53,184 nucleotides of DNA from assembly GCF_003287975.1 (NCBI RefSeq), contig NZ_QMKQ01000025.1, positions 1 to 53,184 of the forward strand, given 5' to 3'. The stretch comes from Arthrobacter sp. AQ5-05 (GTDB lineage: Bacteria; Actinomycetota; Actinomycetes; Actinomycetales; Micrococcaceae). Positions within the stretch are counted from its first letter, which is position 1; every line of letters starts with the position of its first letter. Shown in pieces: positions 24,636 to 32,967 of the stretch. A model generated the notes under the pieces. The model was not told the DNA's origin, ran no database searches, and saw only the letters and a list, made by a program, of their open reading frames with translations. A program made the position numbers and the translations under genes.

Positions 24636-25424
24636 GGATACTACTGTGCGGGGTCCCCCTCAAAGGAAGCAACTACACCTGCCTTAGTAGGGGGAGGAAA
24701 GTCGTGCTTCTTCCCGCATGACAAAAAATATAATAGTGCTTCCTGAAAAAATCAAATCCTCACATTTCCCGGGTCTGCGGGTAGGAATGAACACCCTGCC
24801 ACGCGAGGACACTGGCTTACAGCATGGTCCCATCAATGATGCCCAGGGGTGATCTGGCAGTAGCGGCCCATCGCGTGCTCCCCATCCTTTTCTTGCTGCC
24901 GAAAGAGGTTCAACATCCGCTAAGAGGTCCGTCCGGATTGCCATCAGGGAGTTCACTCAGGGCGATATCCGGATAGGAGTGCGCGAGTGTTCAGATCGAC
25001 AGTGGGCAACCGGTCCGCCCAGCTACACCCCTGGACGTTGTCGACGAACCCTCTGTCCGCTCTCCCCTCTGAGGGAACGATCGCAAAACCTTCGCAAAAG
25101 CGTTGAGGAGCAGACACCGAATAACTGACCAGGGGCTGATTTGACAGGGTGCGGAACCCATGAATAGCATATTTTCACTTGCATCCGTTGATGGCCTTGA
25201 CCGGCCAAGAGGGGAGGGACACGTCGCCGTTAATCTAAACCTAAATCGAGACAGACCACCCCGTTCGTCGAGGGCCCCTCTGGCATAGAGGGGCCCTCCG
25301 TTTGCCCGGGCACAAGCCCTCCCGCAAGGTCCCTCCCCCGGTGTCGACGCGCAGTCATCTTCTCGCCGTGGAGAACGCGCCCTTGAAAGAGCAAAGACGT
25401 TATCCTCCCCGCCCTGGAAACACC
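24636..25424. other. gene-free stretch downstream of the hairpin array
   Basis: No supported gene. A minus-strand frame around 24700-24950 (MNSLMAIRTDLLADVEPLSA) resembles protein for a short stretch but has no recognisable family. GC content falls locally. A strong hairpin lies at 25270-25298. Confidence 0.5.
25270..25298 (+). terminator. rho-independent-like terminator
   Basis: GAGGGCCCCTCT, loop GGCAT, AGAGGGGCCCTC: a perfect 12-bp stem followed on the plus strand by CGTTTG. It would end any transcript crossing the array from the left. The U tract is short. Confidence 0.6.
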
Positions 25425-25458
25425 AAACGCCCGGCGTGGAATGCCCCGCCGGGCGCTT
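25425..25458 (-). terminator. terminator hairpin of the desaturase gene
   Basis: Read on the minus strand: AAGCGCCCGGC, 12-nt loop, GCCGGGCGTTT followed by GGTGTTT. It lies about 100 bp after the desaturase stop and fits a rho-independent terminator. Confidence 0.6.
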
Positions 25459-25559
25459 GATGCGATTGAATTCTGCTCAAGAATCGTCTGCCAGTTATTT
25501 GAACCCTGACAGACCTTCACGTAACTACGACTTCACCCGTGTCGTCAAGATTCCCCGGT

Positions 25560-26666
25560 TTAGTAGGGGCGGTACTCGTCCACCATCGGGCATTCGAACG
25601 GGTCGCGGGCGGAAAGCCCGACCTTATTCAGGTGGCTGATCACCTGCGCGTATGACTGCTTAGGGGTCGCCACCGTGTACGGGACCTTGAGCTCGTCGCA
25701 GTACTCGCGGACGATGTGGGCGACGGCGGCGAGGTTGGCTCGGGGCATTGAGGGGAAGAGGTGGTGCTCGACCTGGTAGTTCAGCCCGCCATAGAGAGCA
25801 GTGAGAAATACATTGCCCCACGTGGTGCGTGCCATGACGTTGCGGCTGGTGAGCACCTGGCGGGAGAAGAAGTCGATGCGCGAACCCTTGGGGATCATCG
25901 GCATGCCCTTGTGGTTGGGCGCGAACGAGGCGCCCATGTACACGCCGAAGACCGCCATCTGCACCCCCAAGAACGCCGCGGCCATGCCCGCGGGCAGGAA
26001 GATGAACAACACGGCGAGATAGATACCCAGACGCAACAGGATCGAGGTGATTTCCCGGCCCCGGGCCTTCACCCGCTCACCGGTGAACAGATACACCAGC
26101 GAATGCCTGTGCAGGTTGATCCCCTCAAGGGTCAAGAGAGGGAAAAACAGGTAGCCCTGGCGTTCGGTGATCCACTTCAGGAATCCCTTCTGCTTCTGCG
26201 CGTCTTCGGTCTGGAAGGAGATGGTGTCCCACTCGATGTCCGGGTCCTTGCCGATGGTGTTGGGCATCGCGTGGTGCTTGCTGTGCTTGTTCATCCACCA
26301 CTGATAGCTGATGCCGACCACGATGTTGGCTAGGAACTTGCCGAACCTGTCGTTGGCGGGTCCGGAGGTGAAGATCTGCCGGTGTGCGGCCTCGTGGGTC
26401 AGGAACGCGAATTGCGTCAAGATGATGCCCAGACCCGCGGCGATCAGCAGCTGGAACCAGCTCTCACCCAAGAGGAAGAAACCTGTCACGGCTGCGCCGA
26501 GCAGGACGGTCAGGATCACGGTCAGCATCAGGTAGTGTCCGGTGCGGCGACCCAAAAGGCCAGCGTCGAGCACCCGCCGTTTGAGCTGGCGATAGTTGTG
26601 GGATCCGGCATTGCCACGGCTGCCAGGCGCCGTCGCAGGTGTTGCTGGGGAGGGCGGGGGAATCAT
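25560..26666 (-). CDS. membrane fatty acid desaturase (acyl-CoA desaturase type)
   Basis: 368 aa from the ATG at 26666 (MIPPPSPATP; GGAG SD 5 nt upstream). Three histidine boxes for the di-iron site are visible: HEAAH (in LTHEAAHRQI), HSKHH (NKHSKHHAMP) and QVEHHLFPSMP. Four or more membrane helices surround them. This arrangement is that of the DesA3-like, front-end/linoleoyl-CoA-type desaturase family. It inserts a double bond into acyl chains at the membrane using O2 and an electron donor. No dedicated reductase is adjacent. Confidence 0.93.
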   Translation of the reverse strand: MIPPPSPATPATAPGSRGNAGSHNYRQLKRRVLDAGLLGRRTGHYLMLTVILTVLLGAAVTGFFLLGESWFQLLIAAGLGIILTQFAFLTHEAAHRQIFTSGPANDRFGKFLANIVVGISYQWWMNKHSKHHAMPNTIGKDPDIEWDTISFQTEDAQKQKGFLKWITERQGYLFFPLLTLEGINLHRHSLVYLFTGERVKARGREITSILLRLGIYLAVLFIFLPAGMAAAFLGVQMAVFGVYMGASFAPNHKGMPMIPKGSRIDFFSRQVLTSRNVMARTTWGNVFLTALYGGLNYQVEHHLFPSMPRANLAAVAHIVREYCDELKVPYTVATPKQSYAQVISHLNKVGLSARDPFECPMVDEYRPY

Positions 26667-26746
26667 TGTTGCTCCGTGTTTACTTCCGATGTCGGGGGCT
26701 GAAATCCAATTGCAGCAATCGAATATATCAGCCCTCTCCCTTATGC

Positions 26747-27426
26747 CTATTCCCGCAACTGCCACGCGACCTGAGCCCGAGTGGCAAATTCACCGAATGT
26801 GGTGGCGGGTTCTCCGGTGAGGCGCCGGACTGCTCGGTTGGGGAAGGCTGAGATGTTGAAGCGCACGATGCGGTAGATCATCTTTTGGACGGCGATATAG
26901 TCCGCGGGCTTGCCCTGTGTACGCAGTCGGGTCAGGTATTCTCTCTCGCTGGTCCGCCGGTAATGGATGCTACGCCCGAGAACGTCGCTGAGGATGGCGG
27001 CGACGTGGCGATAGGTGAGAGTCTGCTCTCCGCAGAGGGTGTGCGACCGTCCGATGTGACCGGGTTCGGTGAACACAGCTGCGGCGACTGGGCCGATGTC
27101 GCGGGCGTCAATGAACGCGGTGAACGAGCGGCCAGCGGGCACGAAGGCCTCGTCATCATCGCGGATCTCGGCCGCGTGAGTGGTTGAGAGGTTCTGTATG
27201 AAGAAGTTCGGGCGCAGCGAAGTGTACGGCGCACCACTGCTCTTCAGATACCGTTCGACGGCGTAGTGAGGAGTGCTGCGGTTGTGCTGCACGCCCTGCA
27301 AGGACAAGAACACGATCTGTCGAATCCCGCGACGGCGGGCGGCATCGATAACCGAAAAAAGGAACTTCTCCACATCAACGATCGCGGGAGGCCGCATCAA
27401 GAACAGCCGGTCGCACCCCTCCAAGG
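26747..27426 (-). pseudogene. NmrA-like NAD(P)-binding oxidoreductase, N-terminally truncated
   Basis: The frame reads as the body of an NmrA/SDR-type protein: LEGCDRLFLMRPPAIVDVEK, ARRRGIRQIVFLSLQGVQ, HYAVERYLKSSGAPYTSLRP, NFFIQNLSTTHA and a C-terminal helix. The Rossmann glycine motif and first ~60 residues are missing. Upstream, the frame continues into unrelated sequence near 27420. A translatable GTG/ATG exists further up (27502), but the product would still lack the dinucleotide-binding strand, so I call it broken. It points to a recombination breakpoint at about 27.42 kb. Confidence 0.75.
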
Positions 27427-27575
27427 CGCACAAGAGAAACCCCCGCGACCGCACACCGCATGCAAAACGCCGCACACCGGCGCCATCCAATCCAGAAAGC
27501 ACAGCACCCGTGAAACCTCACTACCCCAACCCGCTGGAAGCCCTCTCCGTGCGCATCCGGTGGGCGCCACCGTTC

Positions 27576-27581
27576 TAGAAT
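27576..27581 (+). promoter_or_regulatory. -10-like hexamer for a leaderless transcript
   Basis: TAGAAT ends 6 nt before the ATG at 27588. No SD is present. This spacing would put the transcription start at or next to the ATG, giving a leaderless mRNA, which is common in Actinobacteria. No convincing -35 is seen. Confidence 0.45.
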
Positions 27582-27587
27582 ATTCAC

Positions 27588-28304
27588 ATGGGAAAAATCT
27601 CCAAGGCGAAGCTGCTTGAAGCATCCCTGCACCACGCAGGCATCCAGCTTCGCGACACCTCAAAACGGGGATTCACAAGGGCCACGACCGCCGGACTGGA
27701 CCAGGGCCTGCAACAAGTTTTCTCCCAACTCTTCAGGGACCTCGGCGGGCTGGAGGAATCCAACGGGGCCTTCACCGCCGGCGACTGGGACCTCGCTGAT
27801 GACCATGGCATGTATCTCGAATTCGACGAGGACACTCACTTCCATCGCTACCGCCGCCAAACACTGAACCTTCCCTGGTCCGCGCAACTCCCCTGGACTA
27901 ACGACTACCGCAGGTACTGCATCGACTTCGAATCCAAGGCACGGGTTTTCGGAGGGTACTGGACCGGAGAGGCGGCCGAACGGCAATTCGGCCCCGCCGC
28001 AGCGCGGCGCGACTTCACCGGCAACGGCGGACCCCGCTGGAAGCAACGTGCCCTCTACGACGCCGTGCGCGATGCGGTGGCCCTGCACACCGAGGGCATC
28101 GGCCTGATCCGCGTATCCATCCACGACCGGATCGACGGCGTGCCACTGGGCAAGTTGCTGAAACCGGGAAAACCCCTCGCACCGCAACAGCTCCGGAAGC
28201 TCATCGCACACAGGACCATTCCCGTCGGCACTATCGCTGCCGACACCACCCCCGTCGGCACCACGGACCAACCACACCCCCGCGCAGCGATGTCCCTGGT
28301 GTAG
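27588..28304 (+). CDS. conserved-looking hypothetical protein, 238 aa
   Basis: I do not recognise the family with confidence. The sequence looks like a real cytosolic protein: a basic helical start (MGKISKAKLLEASLHHAGIQ), an acidic middle (HGMYLEFDEDTHFHRYRR), a segment FESKARVFGGYWTGEAAERQ and a region around LIRVSIHDRIDGVPLGKLL. The last ~25 residues are Thr/Pro-rich. The pattern, with many charged residues and a cluster of aromatic residues, is compatible with a nuclease-like fold, but no catalytic set is clear. It is a single-gene unit between the truncated oxidoreductase and repeat copy B. Confidence 0.7.
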   Translation: MGKISKAKLLEASLHHAGIQLRDTSKRGFTRATTAGLDQGLQQVFSQLFRDLGGLEESNGAFTAGDWDLADDHGMYLEFDEDTHFHRYRRQTLNLPWSAQLPWTNDYRRYCIDFESKARVFGGYWTGEAAERQFGPAAARRDFTGNGGPRWKQRALYDAVRDAVALHTEGIGLIRVSIHDRIDGVPLGKLLKPGKPLAPQQLRKLIAHRTIPVGTIAADTTPVGTTDQPHPRAAMSLV

Positions 28305-28407
28305 GCCGTTTTGAACCGCTGCCCGGCCATCTTCCTCCGGTGCCCGACTTCGAACCGAACAAAATCCGGTGTCGAGCGGCGAACGGGTTCTCACCCGGTC
28401 CCACAAG

Positions 28408-28456
28408 CCGATGGTTCACCGCGACACCGGGCGTCCAAAAATTCGACAGTTAAAAA
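28408..28456 (+). repeat. dispersed ~48-bp repeat, copy B, with an inverted partner just upstream
   Basis: Starts CCGATGGTTCACCGCGACAC and ends ATTCGACAGTTAAAA. At about 28350-28382 lies an inverted, diverged partner (CCGGTGTCGAGCGGCGAAC), so the two can pair as an imperfect stem. Copy B is followed directly by the dispersed block at 28456. Confidence 0.7.
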
Positions 28457-28712
28457 CTGTGGATCCCAATGATGAATGGTTCTGGCACAAATTTTGTGAA
28501 TCGGGGATTAATGTTTGGGAGTAAGTATCGGTAACGGCTGGGCGCGCAGCGACACCACACCGTAGTCCGGGTACGGTAATGCACCGTTCACGGGGGCCGG
28601 ACCGGTACCTCGTCGTCTTGCCCATACGGTGCATCTGGTTCACGAGCGGCGTGTTCACGTACGGGAACACCGCACACAGCGACGATCCGTCGCCGTTCAG
28701 GAAGATGTGTGC
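28456..28712 (-). repeat. diverged copy 2 of a ~255-bp dispersed sequence block
   Basis: Aligns with 15928-16185. In this copy the minus strand has a longer readable stretch (HIFLNGDGSSLCAVFPYVNT, LVNQMHRMGKTTR) but no stop-free frame of gene length that makes sense. Interpreted as the decayed end of a mobile element adjacent to repeat copy B. Confidence 0.6.
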
Positions 28713-29073
28713 GGGGTCGGCAGGTTGAACCGGCCGCGGACGCCCAGTGGCGATGTGAATGGCCGTGAATTTTTTTATGTTGGTCCCGGCAGGGAGCACC
28801 GTGGTCCTGCGCCCTTGGGTAGGACTGGGCATTTTTTCCAGCAGTCGCCCTTGGTCCCCTTGCGGCGTGAGGACTTGGCAGCCCAGTTCATCGGCGGAAT
28901 CTACGTCGTCCGGAACTACAGCCGGGCCTTGGTGTTGATGGATCGCGGGTCGGCATGCTGCTCGTTGGCGGGCCCGGCCGGCCGGGCCGCGGGAGCAGAC
29001 GGCCCGAACCGGCGGCAGCACGGGTGCGAGGGCGAGCAGGGGCTGTCGGTTTAGCCCATGGGGTGTTTTGGTT
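28713..29073. other. gene-free stretch next to the NRPS-like gene
   Basis: No supported gene. The long minus-strand frame that crosses here (28416-29372) is partly a shadow of the NRPS-like gene and has no family resemblance. I see no terminator for the NRPS-like gene. Confidence 0.5.
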
Positions 29074-31707
29074 TCATCGGGTGGGAGGGGGGATGAGGTT
29101 CTGCAGGCGCCGGAGGGGGCGGTCGGCCAGGCACCAGAGGAGGCATCCCGTGGCCAGCGCGGCAACCGTTTCGACGACGTCGTTTTCGAAGGCCGACAGC
29201 ACCATGAACTGGACGAGGTAGATGTAGAGCGACGCGGCCGCCAGCAGGGCGACCAACGGTACCAGCCGGGCGGGGATCCGCATGCGGGGCACCAGGACCA
29301 GGACGGCAATCCCGACGATGACCACAGCGTTCCGCATGGGTTGCTCGGGGAAGAACGTCGCGCCGCCGACAATGCCCAGGGCCACGGTGAGCCAGCGGCG
29401 CAGGCGGGTGTCGCCGTAGGCCGCGGCCGCGCCGAGGGCCACCAGCCACAGGGTGGTGGGCATAATCGACGGCGCCATCGAGGTGTCCGTCAGCGCCAGG
29501 ATGACGAAGCGGGGCACCAGGGCGGCCGCGGTGAGCCAGGCGGCGACGCGCCAGGGATCGCGCCGCCAGGCCCGGGCGACGGCCGGGACCGAGAGCACCG
29601 CGGTGAGCACCAGGAGGCTGGCGACCATGGCGTCGATGAACCAGTATTCGTTGCGCGTGGACCCCTCGGTCGTGTCGCCGATCAGCCAGTGGCTGAGCAG
29701 GATGTTCGACCACCCGTAGCGGCCCGTGGCGAGCATGCCGAACAGCGCGATGAGCATCGTGGGGACGGCCACGCCGACCAGGATCCGGGCGGTGGCCCGC
29801 CATCGGCCCGCCACGCTCGGCGCGGAGAGCCCGAAGCGGACCGTGTTGAAGCCGGCCACGGCCAGCAGGAGGTGGGCCCCGCCCAAGACGTCGAACAGGT
29901 CCGCGTGGGAGCCGCAAATCGCCACGACGGCCAGCGCGCGCAGGATGACCGAGCTCTCCACGGTGCGCCACCCCCGGCGCCGGCCGCGCACGGGGACACC
30001 ACCCTCGCCGTGCCCGGCGGCGGCACGCCCGGTGGGGGCCAGGGCCGCGAGCTCGGCCAGGGGCCGATGGTGCCAGCCCTGCGGCAGCGGCCCCACGATG
30101 CCCTCAAGTCGGACGGATGCCTGGACGTGGCTCAGGGAGTCGCCGCCGTGCTGGACGAACGTGCGGCGAAGGTCGACGGAGTCGGTACCCAACACCTGGG
30201 ACACGGCCTTCGCGACATCTGCCGCCCTGGGGTCGGCTCCCGGCATCGCGCCCGCGGTGCCGGGCTCAGCGTCGGTGTTGGCCCGCACGAGCGCCGCGCT
30301 GCCGGGCCGGTCAACCTTCCCGTTGGACAGGCGCGGCAGGTTGGTCACTGCGACGGCGACCGCGGCGGGGCCCAGCCCCGAGGCCCGGCCGGCGATCCGC
30401 CGGGCCTCGGCGGCGATGGCATCCGTGGGTCCACCGGGCCGCGGTTGGACCGCCACGAGCAGCCGGGCACCGTCCCCGCCCACGCACGCGGGGTAACCGG
30501 CCGTCTCCAGGGCCTGCTCGATGACGGCGACGTCGATGCGCACGCCCATGACCTTGACGAAGCCGGAGCGCCGCCCAACGATCCGCAGCAGCCCGTCGGC
30601 TCCGATGCGGCCCAGGTCCCCGGTGCGCAGCTCGGTCAGCATCGCACCGAGCGAGAGGTCATCGGGGTGTTCGGCGTAGCCCATCATGACGCCGGGGCCG
30701 CGCACGAGGACCTCACCTGTGCCCTGGGCCGCCTCGGGCACGGCCGTGTCAAGATGCAGCGAGGTCCCTGCGACGGGGCGGCCCACGGCGTCGGGGTTCT
30801 CAGCCGTTAGCGTCGGATCCAGGACACAGATCCGTGCGGTGGCCTCCGTCTGTCCATACATGACCGAAAGCCCCCAGCCGTGCTCGCGGCCAAGGGCCGC
30901 GGTGCGCCGGACGCGGTCCGGGTGCATCCGGCCGCCGGCCTGGAGGATCAGGCGCAGTGAGGAGTGGTCCCGCTCGAGCACGCCGGTGGATTCCATGAGC
31001 TCGACCATGTGCGGCACGGCGGCCAGGTGGGTGACGCCGAGGTTGTCGATGGCATCCCAGAGGGCCCCGTCGAGGACCGAACCCTCGTGCAGCACCACGG
31101 ATCCGCCGGTGATCAGGTGTGAGTGGAGGACGGAGAGTCCGAAACAGTAGTTCAGTGGGAGGCTGGTGATGGCCCGGTCGGCCGCGGTGAGGCGCAGCGC
31201 CTTTGCGATGGCGGCGGCGTTGCCGGCCAGGTTCCGGTGGGAGAGCCGGACCAGCTTGGGGGATCCGGTGCTCCCGGAGGTGCTCAGCAGCAGCGCCAGA
31301 TCGGGGTGCAGGAGATGGCGCGGCGTACGCGAGTCGATTTTGAAGGGATGCTCCGGATCACCGGTCGCCCTCACATCGGGCCGGTAGCGGTCCAGGATCG
31401 CCGCCGCCTGCGGCTCGTCCGAGGTCACGAGCGCGACGTGGCCGGCCTCAAGCGTCGCGAGGTAGGCGATGACGCTGTCCAGGTCCGGGCGCAGCGCCAG
31501 GTGCACGAGGCGTCGGCCTGTCGCGGCGTCCGGCAGGTGGCCGGTCATCCGTGCAATGGCGGCGCGCAGGTCCCCGTGGGAAAGGATGCCGCCGGAGGCA
31601 GTGAGCAGTGCGGGCAGTCCCGCACGGGCGGGCGCGGAAGCGGGCCCCAGCAGGTAATCGGGGCGGGGGGCCGCAGCGGTGAGGAGGTGTGCAGGAAGTT
31701 GGGTCAC
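29074..31707 (-). CDS. NRPS-like fusion: adenylation domain - carrier domain - membrane acyltransferase 3 domain
   Basis: 877 aa from the GTG at 31707. Residues 1-470: adenylation domain with A3 LLLSTSGSTGSPKLV (139-153), A5 YGQTEATAR (284-292), A7 RTGDLG (361-366) and A10 LSNGKVDR with Lys464. Residues about 490-560: carrier domain with GGDSLS, Ser524 being the phosphopantetheine site. Residues about 585-877: a multi-pass domain opening R590-ALAVVAICGS-H601, the R-x10-H motif of acyltransferase 3 (OafA-like) proteins. There is no condensation or thioesterase domain. I infer that one polypeptide activates an acid, loads it on the carrier and passes it to an acceptor at the membrane, like DltA, DltC and DltB combined. 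Divergent from the PPTase. Confidence 0.88.
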   Translation of the reverse strand: MTQLPAHLLTAAAPRPDYLLGPASAPARAGLPALLTASGGILSHGDLRAAIARMTGHLPDAATGRRLVHLALRPDLDSVIAYLATLEAGHVALVTSDEPQAAAILDRYRPDVRATGDPEHPFKIDSRTPRHLLHPDLALLLSTSGSTGSPKLVRLSHRNLAGNAAAIAKALRLTAADRAITSLPLNYCFGLSVLHSHLITGGSVVLHEGSVLDGALWDAIDNLGVTHLAAVPHMVELMESTGVLERDHSSLRLILQAGGRMHPDRVRRTAALGREHGWGLSVMYGQTEATARICVLDPTLTAENPDAVGRPVAGTSLHLDTAVPEAAQGTGEVLVRGPGVMMGYAEHPDDLSLGAMLTELRTGDLGRIGADGLLRIVGRRSGFVKVMGVRIDVAVIEQALETAGYPACVGGDGARLLVAVQPRPGGPTDAIAAEARRIAGRASGLGPAAVAVAVTNLPRLSNGKVDRPGSAALVRANTDAEPGTAGAMPGADPRAADVAKAVSQVLGTDSVDLRRTFVQHGGDSLSHVQASVRLEGIVGPLPQGWHHRPLAELAALAPTGRAAAGHGEGGVPVRGRRRGWRTVESSVILRALAVVAICGSHADLFDVLGGAHLLLAVAGFNTVRFGLSAPSVAGRWRATARILVGVAVPTMLIALFGMLATGRYGWSNILLSHWLIGDTTEGSTRNEYWFIDAMVASLLVLTAVLSVPAVARAWRRDPWRVAAWLTAAALVPRFVILALTDTSMAPSIMPTTLWLVALGAAAAYGDTRLRRWLTVALGIVGGATFFPEQPMRNAVVIVGIAVLVLVPRMRIPARLVPLVALLAAASLYIYLVQFMVLSAFENDVVETVAALATGCLLWCLADRPLRRLQNLIPPPTR

Positions 31708-31713
31708 GGGCGT

Positions 31714-31732
31714 TAAGGTTAGCCTAAGTATG
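31714..31732. promoter_or_regulatory. iron box (DtxR/IdeR-type operator)
   Basis: TAAGGTTAGCCTAAGTATG matches 15 of 19 positions of the DtxR/IdeR consensus (TWAGGTTAGSCTAACCTWA), with the left half and centre perfect. It lies 7 bp before the GTG of the NRPS-like gene and 28 bp before the ATG of the PPTase gene, so a bound iron repressor could shut both. Confidence 0.7.
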
Positions 31733-31759
31733 GAACGGAAGGAAAAGGTGGGGTAATTT

Positions 31760-32335
31760 ATGGTGTTCGTATGGTGGTCCTCGCTCACCGCGGCCGGGCA
31801 CGGGCTCCTGGAGATGCTCGACCCGGCCGAGCGGACCCGGCTGGATTCATTGGACCGCCCGGCGGACCGGGGCAGGTCCATGGTGGGGGCGGCGCTGCTG
31901 CGCGTGGCCGTGGCCTCCCACACCGGCATTGCGCCGGCCGACGTCCTTGTCGAGCGCACCTGCGAGGAGTGCGGGGCGCCCCACGGCGCGCCGCGCATCG
32001 CGAACCGGGCAATGGCTGCGCCCTGGGTGTCGGTGTCGCACTCCGGGCTGCTCGTCGTGGTGGCGCTGAGCGCGCGTGGTCCGGTCGGCGTGGACGTGCA
32101 GCGGGTCTCGGATCTGGCGGACCCGTCTGCGGCCCCGCAGTGGGTCAGGCGCGAGGCGCTGTTCAAGGCGCGGTCCCGGGGGCCCGAGGGCCGCGGTTTG
32201 GTGCACGAGCTGGAGGCCCCGTTGGCAGGCTACCTCGCCGCCGTGGCGCTTCCGGCCGATGACGGGCAGGACGTGGTGATCCGGCACTGGCCCGACAGGG
32301 GTTGGAGCCTGCGTGGCGAAGGTTCCCAAAAGTGA
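31760..32335 (+). CDS. 4'-phosphopantetheinyl transferase (Sfp type, short)
   Basis: 191 aa. Family motifs: WVSVSHSGLLVVVAL (His94), PVGVDVQRV with Asp112, and WVRREALFKARSR with Glu132 and Lys136 (the WxxKEA-like motif). An SD (AAGGTGGGG) precedes the ATG. The enzyme transfers the phosphopantetheine arm of CoA to a carrier serine; its obvious client is Ser524 of the divergent NRPS-like protein. Shared iron-box control supports a dedicated pair. A C-E-E-C motif near residue 68-71 is typical of the N-terminal half of many Sfp-type enzymes. Confidence 0.9.
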   Translation: MVFVWWSSLTAAGHGLLEMLDPAERTRLDSLDRPADRGRSMVGAALLRVAVASHTGIAPADVLVERTCEECGAPHGAPRIANRAMAAPWVSVSHSGLLVVVALSARGPVGVDVQRVSDLADPSAAPQWVRREALFKARSRGPEGRGLVHELEAPLAGYLAAVALPADDGQDVVIRHWPDRGWSLRGEGSQK

Positions 32336-32832
32336 CACCTCCTTAAGCTGCAGTATTTCTTCGGCTGCAGTATTTTGCTTCCCGCGTGTCGCGGCGGGGA
32401 TCAGCCGGTGCACGACTCGTCCCAGGTCATGATCGGTTCGCAAGTGGACACCGCGCGAACCGGGCCAGGCACAGGCTCGCGGGTTTATTCCGGGGACAGG
32501 GCTGGACGAGGCGGCGGTTAATCCGCTGTTCCGCCGGGGAGGGCTTCCGACCGGGACGGATTCCGGGGACATGGCATTCCCGCGTGCCCTGCTGCCGGCG
32601 TATTCAAGGTGGCATGAGGGAGGCTGCCGCCGGCGTGTATTGCGCCCGGGGCCGCGAATAATCCTTGCCCCTCAGCTGCCGCTGCACCCAAACCCTTTCA
32701 ATCAAGCCGCATACCGATCACTCCATTTTGCGGAACGACCGGCTGTCGCCGGACCCATTTGCCAGTCCGTTCCGGCCGGGAGATTTCCGGTGAGAACAAA
32801 CCACACCGCCCTCGGCCGCCCTCCCAAAGCAT
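32336..32832. other. gene-free stretch; possible inverted copy of the dispersed repeat at 32360-32403
   Basis: No supported gene. On the minus strand 32403-32360 reads GATCCCCGCCGCGACACGCG then AAAATACTGCAG, similar to the 48-bp repeat in inverted orientation to copy B. B and this copy would then flank the NRPS-like/PPTase pair as inverted repeats. The similarity is modest. The palindromic CTGCAGTATTTCTTCGGCTGCAG next to it adds to the repeat character (shown here as two CTGCAG halves). Confidence 0.4.
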
Positions 32833-32954
32833 TGTCATATATTCATGGTTGCCATGCCTTTACATGACATAGGATAAGTGAGGGATAAATTGTCATTATT
32901 TGGTATGCAGGCTCTTCCTGGTCCAGAGTCACGTAAACGGCCGTATAAATGACA
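32833..32954. other. putative res site region of the resolvase
   Basis: Upstream of the resolvase start, half-sites TGTCAT or ATGACA occur at 32833 (TGTCAT), 32864 (ATGACA), 32891 (TGTCAT) and 32949 (ATGACA), in alternating orientation over about 120 bp. Tn3-type resolvases bind arrays of inverted TGTC...GACA sites just upstream of their own gene. The region is AT-rich compared with its surroundings. Site spacing does not exactly match Tn3 res I-III. Confidence 0.5.
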
Positions 32955-32967
32955 AGGGGTTTCAGGG

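Noticed and set aside
24636-25424. Retron or diversity-generating element linked to the hairpin array
   Set aside because: No reverse-transcriptase motif (YADD/YMDD) in any frame in the neighbourhood.
28341-28362. tRNA 3'-end-like sequence (GGTTCGAA) as an attachment site
   Set aside because: Only the T-loop-like octamer matches; no acceptor partner or full cloverleaf is present and the stretch pairs better with repeat copy B.
29068-30810. 580-codon plus-strand open frame rich in Gly, Asp and Gln
   Set aside because: Shadow of the NRPS-like gene, whose A, carrier and acyltransferase motifs are all in place on the other strand.
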